From NCBI RefSeq assembly GCF_008636115.1, contig NZ_QLZD01000031.1, positions 124,001-188,000 of the forward strand: a DNA stretch of 64,000 nucleotides, given 5' to 3'. The position numbers were made by a program, and so were the translations under genes. Each line of letters begins with the position of its first letter. The first letter of the stretch is position 1. The notes below the pieces were generated by a model. It had not been told where the DNA came from. It saw only the letters and a program-made list of their open reading frames with translations, and did not search any database. This stretch comes from Candidatus Tokpelaia sp. Lineage in GTDB: Bacteria > Pseudomonadota > Alphaproteobacteria > Rhizobiales > Rhizobiaceae. Below are positions 21,599 to 30,403 of the stretch, in pieces.

Positions 21599-22732
21599 AT
21601 GTCGCAATTATTTTCTCCCTTCACTCTTGCCGGCGGTATCACTCTGAAAAACCGCATTGTCATGGCACCGTTAACCCGCGCCCGTTCGCCGGAGGAAAAA
21701 GCCACGACAAGCACTGCCCTTTATTATGCCCAGAGGGCAACAGCCGGCCTGATTGTCAGTGAGGGCGTCACCATTTCCCGCCAGGGGCAGGGTTACCTTT
21801 TTAACCCCGGCATTTACACGGAAGAAAAGGTTAAAGCCTGGCGGCTGGCAACCGATAGTGTGCATGATATTGGCGGCAAAATTTTTGCCCAGATCTGGCA
21901 TGTCGGCCGTGTGTCGCATACCAGCATTCAGGAAAACGGCCAGGCGCCGGTCAGCGCCACCGCGCAAATTGCCAAAGGTGCCAAAGCCTATGCTTATGAT
22001 GAAGCGGGCAAGCCGAATCTTGTCCCTGTATCGAAGCCGCGCGCTTTAACCATAGAAGAAATCGGCAAAACAGTAGAAGATTATGCCCATGCGGCTGAAA
22101 ATGCGGTTAAAGCCGGTTTTGACGGGGTCGAGATTCACGGCGCCAACGGCTATTTGATCGATCAATTCATGAATCCGCTGGTTAATGATCGCACCGATGC
22201 CTATAGCGCCAAAACCATGGCAGGCCGCCTGCGCTTTACCCTGGAAGTGGTGGACGCAGTTATTGCCCGTATCGGCCGGGCAAAAACCGGGCTGCGGCTG
22301 TCACCTTATGTCAAGGTTTTTGATATGCCGATTCATGATGAAATTGATGCCACTTTTACCGCTTTGGCCGCAGAATTAGCCAGGCGCGAGCTGGCTTATG
22401 TTCATTTTATGGATCATTCGCGCTCTGCCCCGCGTGAGGGGGTAACGGCCAGCGATTCTGCGCCGTTTGACGCAACTTTGCGCCATATGCGCGCGCATTT
22501 GCGCCACACACCTTTTATTATTGCCGGCGATATGACACGCGAGCGCGCCGAACAATGGATAAAAGACGGCATAATGGATCTGGCTGCTTTTGGCCGTCCC
22601 TTTATTGCCAATCCTGATCTGGTGGCGCGGCTGGAGCATGGCTGGCCGCTGGCAGTGCCGGACGCAACGCGTTTTTACGGCGGCGGGGCAGATGGCTATA
22701 TTGATTATCCGCCTTATCATAAAGGCGAATAA
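21599..22732 (+). CDS. Old yellow enzyme-family NADH:flavin oxidoreductase
   Basis: FMN-dependent ene-reductase of the NemA/OYE type, 377 residues, cytosolic. It has the TIM-barrel start SPFTLAGGITLKNRIVMAPLTRARS, the substrate-binding VEIHGANGYLIDQFMNPLVNDRTDAY block, and the phosphate-binding FIIAGDMTRERAEQWI...DLAAFGRPFIANPDLV end. Such enzymes reduce activated alkenes, nitro groups or quinones and often aid in electrophile stress. The start at 21599 has GGAAAGGTG upstream; an ATG 5 codons earlier is less well placed. Confidence 0.92.
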   Translation: MSQLFSPFTLAGGITLKNRIVMAPLTRARSPEEKATTSTALYYAQRATAGLIVSEGVTISRQGQGYLFNPGIYTEEKVKAWRLATDSVHDIGGKIFAQIWHVGRVSHTSIQENGQAPVSATAQIAKGAKAYAYDEAGKPNLVPVSKPRALTIEEIGKTVEDYAHAAENAVKAGFDGVEIHGANGYLIDQFMNPLVNDRTDAYSAKTMAGRLRFTLEVVDAVIARIGRAKTGLRLSPYVKVFDMPIHDEIDATFTALAAELARRELAYVHFMDHSRSAPREGVTASDSAPFDATLRHMRAHLRHTPFIIAGDMTRERAEQWIKDGIMDLAAFGRPFIANPDLVARLEHGWPLAVPDATRFYGGGADGYIDYPPYHKGE

Positions 22733-22753
22733 GTTTTGCCGGTAAAATAGGGG

Positions 22754-22778
22754 AAGGCGGCATAAATGCCGCCTTTTT
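22754..22778. terminator. Bidirectional terminator after the OYE gene
   Basis: AAGGCGGCAT-AA-ATGCCGCCTTTTT forms a 10-bp stem with a T-run. It lies between the convergent OYE and antitoxin genes. Confidence 0.85.
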
Positions 22779-22797
22779 CTTTAATAAAATCGCTATA

Positions 22798-23076
22798 TTA
22801 AAGCGCTATACTGCGTTTGCGCTTAATATCGGCTTCCAGCAGCAGGCGAATATAGCGCGAAAACGGTATGCCGGCAGCGCGCGCTTTGGCCTTGCCCTCT
22901 TCCGCCAGTTGCGCCGGCAGTTTCATATTCAGGCTGGCATCTTTTTTCCTGAATTCATAATGCACAGGGCGGAAACCGGAAAAATCATATTCCGACAAAT
23001 CGGCCGTATCAACAAAATGTTCCGCTTCTTCATCACTATGAAAAACGGGAAACGGTTTTTTCAATGTCTTGCTCAT
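22798..23076 (-). CDS. BrnA/CopG-type antitoxin
   Basis: A 92-residue protein with an N-terminal KKPFPVFHSDEEAEHFVDTADLSEYDF segment (given here as part of residues 6-32), typical of antitoxins that pair with BrnT-like toxins, and a C-terminal ribbon-helix-helix motif around ASLNMKLPAQLAEEGKAKA and PFSRYIRLLLEADI. It would repress its own operon and neutralise the toxin. The start ATG (23076) lies inside the 3' end of the upstream toxin frame and has an AGAGGTG ribosome site, which is the usual overlapping toxin-antitoxin order. Here the toxin frame is broken, so this antitoxin may be an orphan. Confidence 0.82.
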   Translation of the reverse strand: MSKTLKKPFPVFHSDEEAEHFVDTADLSEYDFSGFRPVHYEFRKKDASLNMKLPAQLAEEGKAKARAAGIPFSRYIRLLLEADIKRKRSIAL

Positions 23077-23344
23077 AATAGTGCACCTCTTTGTCATGCA
23101 TGTAACGGGCACTTATCGGCCGCATTATCTCTTCATCTCTTTGTCCGCGCAATGTATAAACAATAAAAACATAGCAGCCATAATCTGTCTTCCCTACGGC
23201 GCGGAAGCGGCGCTCAATCTCATATGGGTCGCGAATCTCTCATAATCTATGCGCCAGAACATATTCAACCTCTTCGCGGCTGACCCCATGTTTGCCGCCT
23301 TTCGGCCAATTACCGCCGTCCCACTCAAACTCCGCCGCTATCAC
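23036..23344 (-). pseudogene. BrnT-type (DUF497) toxin gene with in-frame stop
   Basis: Reading the minus strand from a GTG at 23344 gives a BrnT-like sequence: AEFEWDGGNWPKGGKHGVS, EEVEYVLAHRL, then a TGA at 23240-23242, then EIRDPYEIERRFRAVGKTDY, CYVFIVYTLRGQRDEEIMRP, ISARYMHDKEVHYYEQD, ending at a TAG at 23036-23038. Both halves keep the family blocks (KHGVS, RFRAVGKT, RPISARYMHDKE), so one nonsense codon splits an otherwise intact 102-residue frame. Either the toxin is inactivated or the TGA is a sequencing error. The 3' end overlaps the antitoxin start by 41 bp. Confidence 0.78.
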
Positions 23345-23457
23345 CCCGCTTAACCTCGCCGGCTCACCCTGCCCCGACCGTTTATATGTAGCAGTTTATG
23401 TAGTAAAAACCAAGAGAAATTTATCGCCGCTCGGCCAAATTTATGCTAGAAAGAGCC

Positions 23458-24144
23458 ATGAATTCGACCGGAAACACAATCCATAAAGCGGAACCTGAAC
23501 CACCTGCCCCTGAAGGCCTGCTGCGCGGGCATGACGGACGGCTGCGCTGTTTTTGGGCCGGGCATGACCCGCTTTATCAGGCCTATCATGACACAGAATG
23601 GGGCCGACCAATAGTGAACGACCGCAAAATTTTTGAAATGCTTTGTCTGGAAGGGTTACAGGCCGGCCTTTCCTGGATTACGATTTTACGCAAGCGGGAC
23701 AATTTTCGCGCTGCTCTTAAAGGTTTTGATTTTTATCAGTTAGCCGCTGCCAATGCTGATAAAGCGGTTAATAGCCTCATGCTCGATAGCGGCCTTATTC
23801 GCCACCGCGGCAAACTTGCTGCAGTTTTTAGCAATGCCGGCGCAGCAGTAAAATTAGTAGCAGAATATGGCTCTCTCGCCGCCTGGTTGCGGCAATTTCT
23901 GCCGCCGGCGGCTGAGCGCGACCGGCCGGCAAATGCCGCCGCTTTTCCGGCGGCTGAGCGCGGGCGCTGCGCCGCCCGGCTGGCGCGCGATTTGAAAAAA
24001 CGCGGCTTCCGCTTTATCGGCCCGGTTACAGCCTATGCTTTTATGCAGGCTGCCGGCCTGGTGAACGACCATAGCGCCGGCTGCTGCTGCCATGCCGCCA
24101 CAGCAGCGGCGCAAAAGGCCTTTTATGCTGACAATACCGGTTGA
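23458..24144 (+). CDS. tag: DNA-3-methyladenine glycosylase I
   Basis: Base-excision repair enzyme removing 3-methyladenine. Zinc-binding residues are recognisable: Cys in RCFWAG, His in YHDTEWG, and the His/Cys pair in NDHSAGC. The core LCLEGLQAGLSWITILRKRDNF is highly conserved. The 228-residue length is greater than the usual ~190, through an N-terminal extension of ~25 residues and an Ala/Pro-rich insertion after WLRQFLPPAAERD. The ATG at 23443 is an alternative start; 23458 has a better-spaced AAAGAG. Confidence 0.92.
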   Translation: MNSTGNTIHKAEPEPPAPEGLLRGHDGRLRCFWAGHDPLYQAYHDTEWGRPIVNDRKIFEMLCLEGLQAGLSWITILRKRDNFRAALKGFDFYQLAAANADKAVNSLMLDSGLIRHRGKLAAVFSNAGAAVKLVAEYGSLAAWLRQFLPPAAERDRPANAAAFPAAERGRCAARLARDLKKRGFRFIGPVTAYAFMQAAGLVNDHSAGCCCHAATAAAQKAFYADNTG

Positions 24145-24154
24145 GACTCGCTGA

Positions 24155-24178
24155 TCCGCCGGCGCAGGCGGGTTTTTC
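24155..24178 (+). terminator. Intrinsic terminator of tag
   Basis: TCCGCC-GGCGCA-GGCGGG followed by TTTTT lies about 10 bp after the tag stop codon. Confidence 0.75.
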
Positions 24179-24362
24179 GTGTTTTTTACGGTTTATCAGT
24201 GCAGCCGCGCCTTTGGGCAATTAAACACCAATTTGCAACCCCGGCCCCAATGCCACCAGCGCTGCCCGACCGGACAAAAACCGAATCGGGCAGACGCGGT
24301 CAAAATATTTGCCTCTGCCGCACCCAAACAACCCTTATGTGCAGATAAGGCCGATATACTCC

Positions 24363-25526
24363 TCAGGCGCCGGCAGAATTAACCCCCATAAAAGCACGAA
24401 TAGAGCCGATAATTTTATCCTGATCGGCTGCGCTCAAATAAGGGTGCATAGGCAGGCTTAATACTTCATGCGCCAACTGCTCCGATACTGGCAGGCCGCC
24501 GACAGCGCGCGGAAAATGTTTATAAGCAGTCTGCAAATGCAGCGGCTTGATATAATAAACAACTGAGGGAATGCCCGCCTCCTGCAAATGCGCCTTTAAC
24601 GCATCGCGGTGCCTCACGCCCCCACCCGGCACGCGGATTGTATATTGCGCATAAGCAGAGCGCCGATTTTCGCCAATATGCGGCACACGCACAATATCGC
24701 TCAAGCCGGCGGCATAACGGGCGCCGATTTGGGCGCGTTTTTCCATCTCATCTTCCAGAATAGCCAGCTTTTCCAGCAAAATTGCTGCCTGAACAGTATC
24801 CAGCCGTGAGTTTAAGCCAATGCGGACATTATCATATTGGGTTTCGCCTTTGCCGTGAAACAGAAGCGAACGCAAAACCGCCGCCAGTTCATCATTATTG
24901 GTAAACATGGCGCCGCCGTCACCATAACAGCCCAGGGGCTTGGCCGGGTAAAAACTGGTGGCGCCGACATCACCCAAAGCGCCGCACATATGCGTTTTGC
25001 CGTCTGCCCCCCGCCATTTGCCGCCAATAGCCTGCGCCGCATCTTCAATGACAAACAAATTTTCAGCGGCGGCAAGTGCGGCAAGTGCGTCATAATCAGC
25101 CGGCAGACCAAATAAATCCACCGGGATAATTGCTTTCGGTTTCAGGCGGCCTTCACGGCGGGTTGCTGCAATCGTTTCCGCTAATTGCTGCGGATCCATG
25201 TTAAAACTATCCGGCAAAACATCAATAAAAACCGGCTCAGCACCGGTTAAGGCTATTACTTCCGCTGTGGCGGCAAAAGTAAAACCGGGGCAAAAAACCG
25301 CATCACCCCGGCCAATATTGCGCGCCATTAGCGGCATAAGCAAAGCGTCCGTGCCATTGGCACAGGCAATAGCATGTTTCACCCCGAGATAGGACGCCAT
25401 TTGCCGCTCAAATTCTGCCACTTCCGGGCCGAGAATATAATGCCCGCCGGCAACGACTTTGGCCACAGCGTGGTTGATTTTATCTTCTATGCGCGCGCGC
25501 TGGGCGCCAAGATCAATAAATTGCAT
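24363..25526 (-). CDS. DegT/DnrJ/EryC1/StrS-family sugar aminotransferase
   Basis: PLP-dependent aminotransferase acting on nucleotide-linked keto-sugars for surface polysaccharide. The 387-residue product starts MQFIDLGAQRARIEDKI and shows HAIACANGTDALLMPLMA (cofactor phosphate region), VIEDAAQAIGGKWRG, and the Schiff-base lysine in SFYPAKPLGCYGDGGAMFTN. This resembles WbpE/WlbC enzymes that make 3-amino sugars. A Gfo/Idh oxidoreductase that could supply the keto substrate lies upstream on the same strand, but two DNA-modification-type genes intervene. GGAGAG precedes the start. Confidence 0.9.
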   Translation of the reverse strand: MQFIDLGAQRARIEDKINHAVAKVVAGGHYILGPEVAEFERQMASYLGVKHAIACANGTDALLMPLMARNIGRGDAVFCPGFTFAATAEVIALTGAEPVFIDVLPDSFNMDPQQLAETIAATRREGRLKPKAIIPVDLFGLPADYDALAALAAAENLFVIEDAAQAIGGKWRGADGKTHMCGALGDVGATSFYPAKPLGCYGDGGAMFTNNDELAAVLRSLLFHGKGETQYDNVRIGLNSRLDTVQAAILLEKLAILEDEMEKRAQIGARYAAGLSDIVRVPHIGENRRSAYAQYTIRVPGGGVRHRDALKAHLQEAGIPSVVYYIKPLHLQTAYKHFPRAVGGLPVSEQLAHEVLSLPMHPYLSAADQDKIIGSIRAFMGVNSAGA

Positions 25527-25733
25527 TTTTCTCTCCCAATGGCAGCCGGCGCGATTATGCCTGGCTTGCAGCGGCAAAGCGGCATGAATTTTGCCAGAAC
25601 TGCTTTAGCTTTACCCCTGCAAGGCCGGGAATACAAGCCGGCAACAGCGTTTTTCAACCGTCCCCTTATCTCTCATATTACAACACAAAATAAACAGCCA
25701 GGGCAGCCGGCAGAGCGCCAGTCTCATCTGCCA

Positions 25734-26369
25734 TCAAGCGGGCGGCAGAAAATCTGTTATAGGCACAATAGCTCCATGCGGTATTTTCCTGCCTTGTTCC
25801 CGCTGTTGCAACAAAACATAGACAGCCTCGGGGCTGTCACTTACAGCATAAATTTTAAAACCATAGCAGCAGACTAAATCGGCAAGTGCGATGGACTGTG
25901 TGGAACGTACGGTCTCCCTTGCTTCATGCTGCCGCACCCCTGCTGCTAAAAAGTCACCTATAGCGGCATTACGCCCATAAGCAATAAACAATAGCCTATC
26001 CAGGCCGTGCCACACAGCCAGGGCAAGGAATATATTATCCTGTTTAAAAAGCTGCGCTTTAGCATATGTCGTATCATTAAAGGTTGCGTGCCATGATTTT
26101 GCTAATAAACTGGCTGACTTTATCGCCAGAAAGTCATAGCTGCCGCGGCGGCGAGCGCGGGCGGCAAAGCCATGCTTTTTGTGATTAATTTCATCATAAT
26201 TAAGGTATTGTGCGATAATGCAGTGCTGCCATTCCCTGATAAAACGCTCATTATCCTTTTTTCCATAAGCCTGCTGCACAAGAGCCAAGGGACGCAACGC
26301 TTTGGCGCAATCGTCAACAAAATCAGCGTCAATACCCCGAAAGGCGCCGTTCTCTAATATATTCCGCAT
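25734..26369 (-). CDS. Unknown protein coupled to a DNA methyltransferase, possible restriction endonuclease
   Basis: A 211-residue soluble protein that I do not recognise. Its ATG overlaps the 3' end of the methyltransferase gene by 16 bp in another frame, so the two are translationally coupled. That arrangement, plus the methyltransferase class, suggests the cognate restriction enzyme. Visible features are basic NHKKHGFAARARRRGSYDFLAIKS around residues 62-85, hydrophobic FLALAVWHGLDRLLFIAYG, and no clear PD-(D/E)xK, HNH or GIY-YIG motif. Role therefore rests on context only. Confidence 0.55.
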   Translation of the reverse strand: MRNILENGAFRGIDADFVDDCAKALRPLALVQQAYGKKDNERFIREWQHCIIAQYLNYDEINHKKHGFAARARRRGSYDFLAIKSASLLAKSWHATFNDTTYAKAQLFKQDNIFLALAVWHGLDRLLFIAYGRNAAIGDFLAAGVRQHEARETVRSTQSIALADLVCCYGFKIYAVSDSPEAVYVLLQQREQGRKIPHGAIVPITDFLPPA

Positions 26370-27265
26370 AATCTGCCCTCATCATGGCGCGCCGGGCGGC
26401 GCTTTTTATAATATTCCACTGCTTTTTTTGCCAGCAGCACATAATCAGGGTTGATTTCATAAGCAATATAGCTGCCGCCATTTTGCAAGGCAGCTATACA
26501 TTCAGAACCACTGCCGCAAAACGGGATCAAAACCGTATATTCCCCCGCCGGTTTGCAGGATTTTATCAGCCGCTCGGTCAGGCTTAAGGGTTTTTGTGTC
26601 GGGTGAATGAGGACATCATGCCTGTCATGTTCCCTCCTTTTTGTCGGCGCGATAATAGCGCCGCAAGTCTTGCAATAGAGAATACGCTCCTTTAGCGCCG
26701 CGCCGCCGGCCAAAGTCGGCACAGCCAGAACATCGCGCGGCAAAGCACCACCTGAATGCGCCTGATAAACTGTCTCTCGCCCGCCGGTTGCGGCAAAACG
26801 CCCTTTGCCGGCCGGCCGCACCCGGCCGGCACTGCCATTGAGAAAATTTTCCGTATAAGGCTCACGCACGGCATCACGATTAAATATGGGCGCCTCACGC
26901 CAGGTGCAGATTATTGCTTCATGGCTTCTTTGCCAAAATTGCGCCGAGGGAATATTTTTATTGCTGTAATGCCAGATCAGCCAGCGCTGCTTTTCCAGCG
27001 GCAATAAAACGGCAATATGCGCTAAAATTTCGTCAAAACCGTAAATAAACAGGGTGCCGGCCGGTTTCAGCACCCGCAAACATTCCGCCAGCCATAATTT
27101 AACCCAGGCAATATAGGCACCCAATGGCCGCCTGTCCGATTCATTGCCAAAATCCTTGCCAATATTATAGGGCGGGTCGGCAATAATAATATCCATGCTG
27201 CCTTCCGGCAGCTCTTTTATCCCGGCAATACAGTCTTGAGCATAAATTTTGTTTTTGGGAATCAT
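26354..27265 (-). CDS. Site-specific DNA methyltransferase, beta-type amino-methyltransferase
   Basis: A 303-residue S-adenosylmethionine-dependent DNA methylase. Catalytic DPPY is at 30-33, ahead of the AdoMet-binding IPFCGSGS at 247-254, and HPTQKP lies at 221-226. This order (catalytic motif first) marks the beta class, which methylates adenine N6 or cytosine N4. A C198-x2-C201 pair and H213/H216 could bind zinc. Proteins with DPPYNIGKDFG and the TWREAPIFNRDAVREPYT-like middle region are mostly restriction-modification methylases rather than the cell-cycle enzyme CcrM. AGAGGC precedes the ATG. Confidence 0.87.
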   Translation of the reverse strand: MIPKNKIYAQDCIAGIKELPEGSMDIIIADPPYNIGKDFGNESDRRPLGAYIAWVKLWLAECLRVLKPAGTLFIYGFDEILAHIAVLLPLEKQRWLIWHYSNKNIPSAQFWQRSHEAIICTWREAPIFNRDAVREPYTENFLNGSAGRVRPAGKGRFAATGGRETVYQAHSGGALPRDVLAVPTLAGGAALKERILYCKTCGAIIAPTKRREHDRHDVLIHPTQKPLSLTERLIKSCKPAGEYTVLIPFCGSGSECIAALQNGGSYIAYEINPDYVLLAKKAVEYYKKRRPARHDEGRLCGIY

Positions 27266-27394
27266 GCCTCTATCTATCCGGTAAGGTCAGCGGGCTTTAT
27301 TAACGCAGATCCCACCACAAATATAGAGAAAATCCGGCCGGCAGGGCTTTGTCCTGACGACTCGCCCCGGCAGCGCTAAAAAACGGGACATTAT

Positions 27395-28366
27395 TCAGAC
27401 GCCCCCCCCCACCCCGCTATGTTTCACACTGCCGGCGGTCAAAATTTTCAGCACGGCAATAGCCTCTGCCCCATTAGTGCGCGGCTCCTGCCGTGTTTCA
27501 ATACAATGGAGGAAATGGCGCAATTCCTGCGTCAGCGGCAAGGCTTCTTCTACCGGAATATATTCCGGCTCATCGGCAGTAAACGCCCATTCACCGCTAT
27601 CGCGCCAGACAGCAAAGCGGTAAATCGCCAGTTTGCGCTCCCACGGCTCAACATCATCAAACACGGCCATTGCCTTGGTGCCGACAGCAATCAGCCGCCG
27701 CTCGCGATACGGGTTAAGGCGGGAGGCCACCAAATGGCTGCGCATGCCATTGGGAAACGACATATTGACATGAGCAAAGTCAGAAAGCCGGTCAATAATC
27801 GCCGCGCCTTCGCCGCGCACTTCCGCCGGCTCACAGCCGGCCAGCGCCAGAATCATGGAAATATCATGCGGCGCCAAATCCCACAGCGCGTCACTTTCCG
27901 TATGGAATTTGCCCAAACCCAAACGATGCGAATCAATATAACGCAGTTCACCCAAAGCGCCGGATCGGGCAATTTCCAGCAATTTTTCAAAAGCAGGGTG
28001 AAAACGCAGCACATGGCCGACCATAAAAATACGCTTTTTGGCCTTTGCCGCCGCAACTTCAGCCTCAGCCTCGGCGACATTCAGGGCAATCGGCTTTTCT
28101 ACCAGCACATCTTTGCCGCTATTGACAGCGCGAATCGCATTTTCAGCATGGAATTGCGGCGGCAAGGCCAATACCAGCGCGTCAATATCCTTGCGGCCAA
28201 ACAATTTATCAACGGCAATCGCCTCTACCCCGTGCTCAACAGCAAAACCCTCCGCCCGATCGGCATTGATGTCTGCCACCGCCGCCAATGCACCCAGATT
28301 TTTCAGCGTGCGTATATGATTGCTCCCCCAATAACCGCAACCCAAAACTGCTACTCGTGGCGCCAT
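27395..28366 (-). CDS. Gfo/Idh/MocA-family oxidoreductase
   Basis: NAD(P)-dependent sugar dehydrogenase of 323 residues. Rossmann motif GCGYWG at 9-14, the conserved VLVEKPIAL loop and the HDISMILALAG segment with the catalytic-region His are visible. WlbA/WbpB-type enzymes of this family oxidise UDP-amino-sugar uronates at C3 before amination by a DegT-type enzyme, and such an aminotransferase lies 1.9 kb downstream on the same strand. The true start at 28366 is inferred from MAPRVAVLG; the frame stays open to 28567 without family similarity. Confidence 0.88.
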   Translation of the reverse strand: MAPRVAVLGCGYWGSNHIRTLKNLGALAAVADINADRAEGFAVEHGVEAIAVDKLFGRKDIDALVLALPPQFHAENAIRAVNSGKDVLVEKPIALNVAEAEAEVAAAKAKKRIFMVGHVLRFHPAFEKLLEIARSGALGELRYIDSHRLGLGKFHTESDALWDLAPHDISMILALAGCEPAEVRGEGAAIIDRLSDFAHVNMSFPNGMRSHLVASRLNPYRERRLIAVGTKAMAVFDDVEPWERKLAIYRFAVWRDSGEWAFTADEPEYIPVEEALPLTQELRHFLHCIETRQEPRTNGAEAIAVLKILTAGSVKHSGVGGGV

Positions 28367-28844
28367 TAAAACCGCTTTCCCGACACTTGCATTTCCCTGA
28401 CTACCTGCCCCGCACACAGAAAACAAGCCTGAAGCCTGCTCTTTAGAGACCGCGTAAAATCCTGCCTTTATTATAACATTCACCCAGACCCGGCATAAGG
28501 GCGGCAAAATTCTATCCACTATTATCAAGGCCGCTATTGCCTGAATTATTAGGCCAAATTTTGCCAAAATGCAGCTAAAATATAACGCATAAGTCGCTGC
28601 CGGGTTGCCTCGCGCCGCAATAATAGCAATCTGCCTGGATTTTCCGGCAAAATTGCGGCATAGCCCGCCCTCCCGGCCTTTGTTATTTTCTTTGCGAAAG
28701 CCCGGGAAAATGAAAAAACAACCGGTTTTATGTGAGGGCAGAATTGACAGAAGCAGCTTTGTCTATTAAAAGCAAGGCATATTTGCCGTGCCCGGCGCCG
28801 GTTATTGTGGCCGGCTCTGTAGCAGGCAGTGAGGCGCTGAATAT
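28367..28844. other. Intergenic region upstream of the oxidoreductase
   Basis: No gene, repeat or terminator that I can support is visible in these 478 bp between the oxidoreductase start and tRNA-Met. Promoters for both directions presumably lie here. Confidence 0.4.
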
Positions 28845-28921
28845 GGCGGAGTAGCTCAGCAGGTCAGAGCAGAGGAATCATAATCCTTGTGTCGGGGGTT
28901 CAAATCCCTCCTCCGCTACCA
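28845..28921 (+). tRNA. tRNA-Met (CAT), elongator type
   Basis: A 77-nt cloverleaf with acceptor stem GGCGGAG/CTCCGCT, D-arm AGCTCAGCAGGTCAGAGC, anticodon stem GAGGA/TCCTT around ATCATAA (anticodon CAT), T-arm CGGGGGTTCAAATCCC region, and an encoded CCA. The GGCGGAGTAGCTCAG start matches alphaproteobacterial elongator Met tRNA. A lysidine-modified Ile2 tRNA shares this anticodon but usually has a different acceptor stem. Confidence 0.93.
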
Positions 28922-29459
28922 TTCCTTTTTTTCATGGAATTTTCTGCCCGCCACTATAGAGCGCGGCGCTGGATCCGGCTTTATCGGGGCGGCAGCTTCT
29001 CTGATTCTCACGACCGCGCCGTTAGCGGCGGGCACCGGTGGAAAACCGCCGCACCGGCATGGGGGAAGTAAGCTACCCAAGCCGTCCCCTCGCGCTGTAG
29101 CGCGCTGAAATTTTTGTCAAAAAAACAGATGAATTTTGGCAAAAGCGCGCCACGCTCAAAATCCATGCACTACCAGATAAGTGTGTCAGGCGTCAGAGAT
29201 AAGCGGCACCAACAGCCAATCCGACCCGGCGCGCGCACCCTTTGCTTATCAGCATTTCCTCAGCGTCCCGGCACTTCGCGCCGGTGGAATAGCGCATATC
29301 TACAGTTTCAATGTGAAAAGGCACCGGGCCGATTATGCAATCTGCGCGCCTCTGTTAGCCAGGGCAACCGGCTGCTCCGCTCCATGGCGGCAGCAAAACC
29401 GGGAAACACTGTTTTACCGTGTTAAAGCCGGCAAGGCCGCCGCAAAACAATAAAGGCCG
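28922..29459. other. 538-bp region after tRNA-Met without a supported gene
   Basis: Overlapping short frames on the plus strand (29114-29425 and 29181-29453) have no recognisable product, ribosome site or codon pattern. I found no copy of the tRNA 3' end here that would mark an integrated element, and no integrase remains are recognisable. Confidence 0.45.
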
Positions 29460-30341
29460 TTACAGCAAACGCCGGATAAGAGCGGTAACATCATTGCGGC
29501 CATAGCCATGGCGTTGCAAATCGGCATAAAACTGGTCAATCAACGCCGAAACCGGCAGGCTGGCACTGTTTTTTTTCGCCTCTGCCAGGCACAGCCCCAA
29601 ATCCTTGCGCAGCAAATCGACAGCAAAGCCAAAATCAAACGCACCGGCCAGCATAGCAGAACCGCTATTATGCATCTGCCATGAAGCCGCAGAACCTTTA
29701 CCAATAACCTCCAGCACTGCCGCCATATCCAGCCCGGCTTTTGTGCCGAAAGCCAGCCCCTCAGCCAGGCCTTGCACCACTCCGGCAAGGCAGATCTGGT
29801 TAATCATTTTACAAATCTGGCCGGCGCCGTTTGCCCCCAAAAGCCGCACCGAGACAGCATAGGCCTGCATAATTTTTGCTGCTTTGGCAAAAAGCGCCGG
29901 CGACCCGCCACACATAATAGTCAACTGGCCGTCGACTGCCCCTTTTTGCCCGCCGGAAACCGGCGCATCAATAAAGCCGAGCCCCGCTTTATCTGCTTTT
30001 TCACCCAGCTCACGGGCAATATCGGCCGAAACAGTGCTGTGATCAACATAAATTGCCCCCGGTTTCATCGCCTGAAAAGCGCCGTGCCTGCCCAGAGCAA
30101 CAGCCCGCACATCATCATCAGTGCTGACACAAGAGAAGACGAAATCCTGCCCTTCAGCCGCCTGAGCCGGGCTGGCCGCGCTTTGCAATGCCCCTTTGGC
30201 TCCGGCCCGGCTGTGTTGCAGCCAATTTTCCGCTTTGGCAGCCGTGCGGTTATAAACAGTCACATCATGCCCCGCCGCGGCCAAATGCCCGGCCATGGGA
30301 AAACCCATAGTGCCCAAACCCAAAAAAGCCAGCTTCGCCAT
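29460..30341 (-). CDS. Beta-hydroxyacid dehydrogenase, 3-hydroxyisobutyrate dehydrogenase-like
   Basis: A 293-residue NAD(P)-dependent enzyme. The N-terminal Rossmann motif GLGTMGFPMA, the substrate-binding DAPVSGGQKGA loop and the catalytic lysine in GQICKMINQICLAG are those of the 3-hydroxyisobutyrate / tartronate semialdehyde / glyoxylate reductase family. The exact substrate cannot be fixed from sequence alone. The start follows an AAGGGGTG ribosome site. Confidence 0.9.
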   Translation of the reverse strand: MAKLAFLGLGTMGFPMAGHLAAAGHDVTVYNRTAAKAENWLQHSRAGAKGALQSAASPAQAAEGQDFVFSCVSTDDDVRAVALGRHGAFQAMKPGAIYVDHSTVSADIARELGEKADKAGLGFIDAPVSGGQKGAVDGQLTIMCGGSPALFAKAAKIMQAYAVSVRLLGANGAGQICKMINQICLAGVVQGLAEGLAFGTKAGLDMAAVLEVIGKGSAASWQMHNSGSAMLAGAFDFGFAVDLLRKDLGLCLAEAKKNSASLPVSALIDQFYADLQRHGYGRNDVTALIRRLL

Positions 30342-30403
30342 AATAACACCCCTTTGCTGCCGCCAATCAAACAAGCGGCGCTCTCTATGAAAATACTGAC
30401 AGC

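Noticed and set aside
24285-24310. Further copy of the 66-bp element
   Set aside because: GAATCGG and GCGGTCAA words match, but the TATAGC start and the right half of the dyad are missing.
25374-25877. 167-residue plus-strand frame between the aminotransferase and the R-M partner
   Set aside because: It overlaps both minus-strand genes and has no family features.
28845-28921. tRNA-Ile2 (lysidine CAT) instead of tRNA-Met
   Set aside because: The acceptor and D-arm match alphaproteobacterial elongator Met tRNA; Ile2 usually has a different acceptor stem.
29114-29453. Two overlapping frames after tRNA-Met as an integrase remnant
   Set aside because: Neither translation shows tyrosine-recombinase motifs, and no duplicated tRNA end was found.
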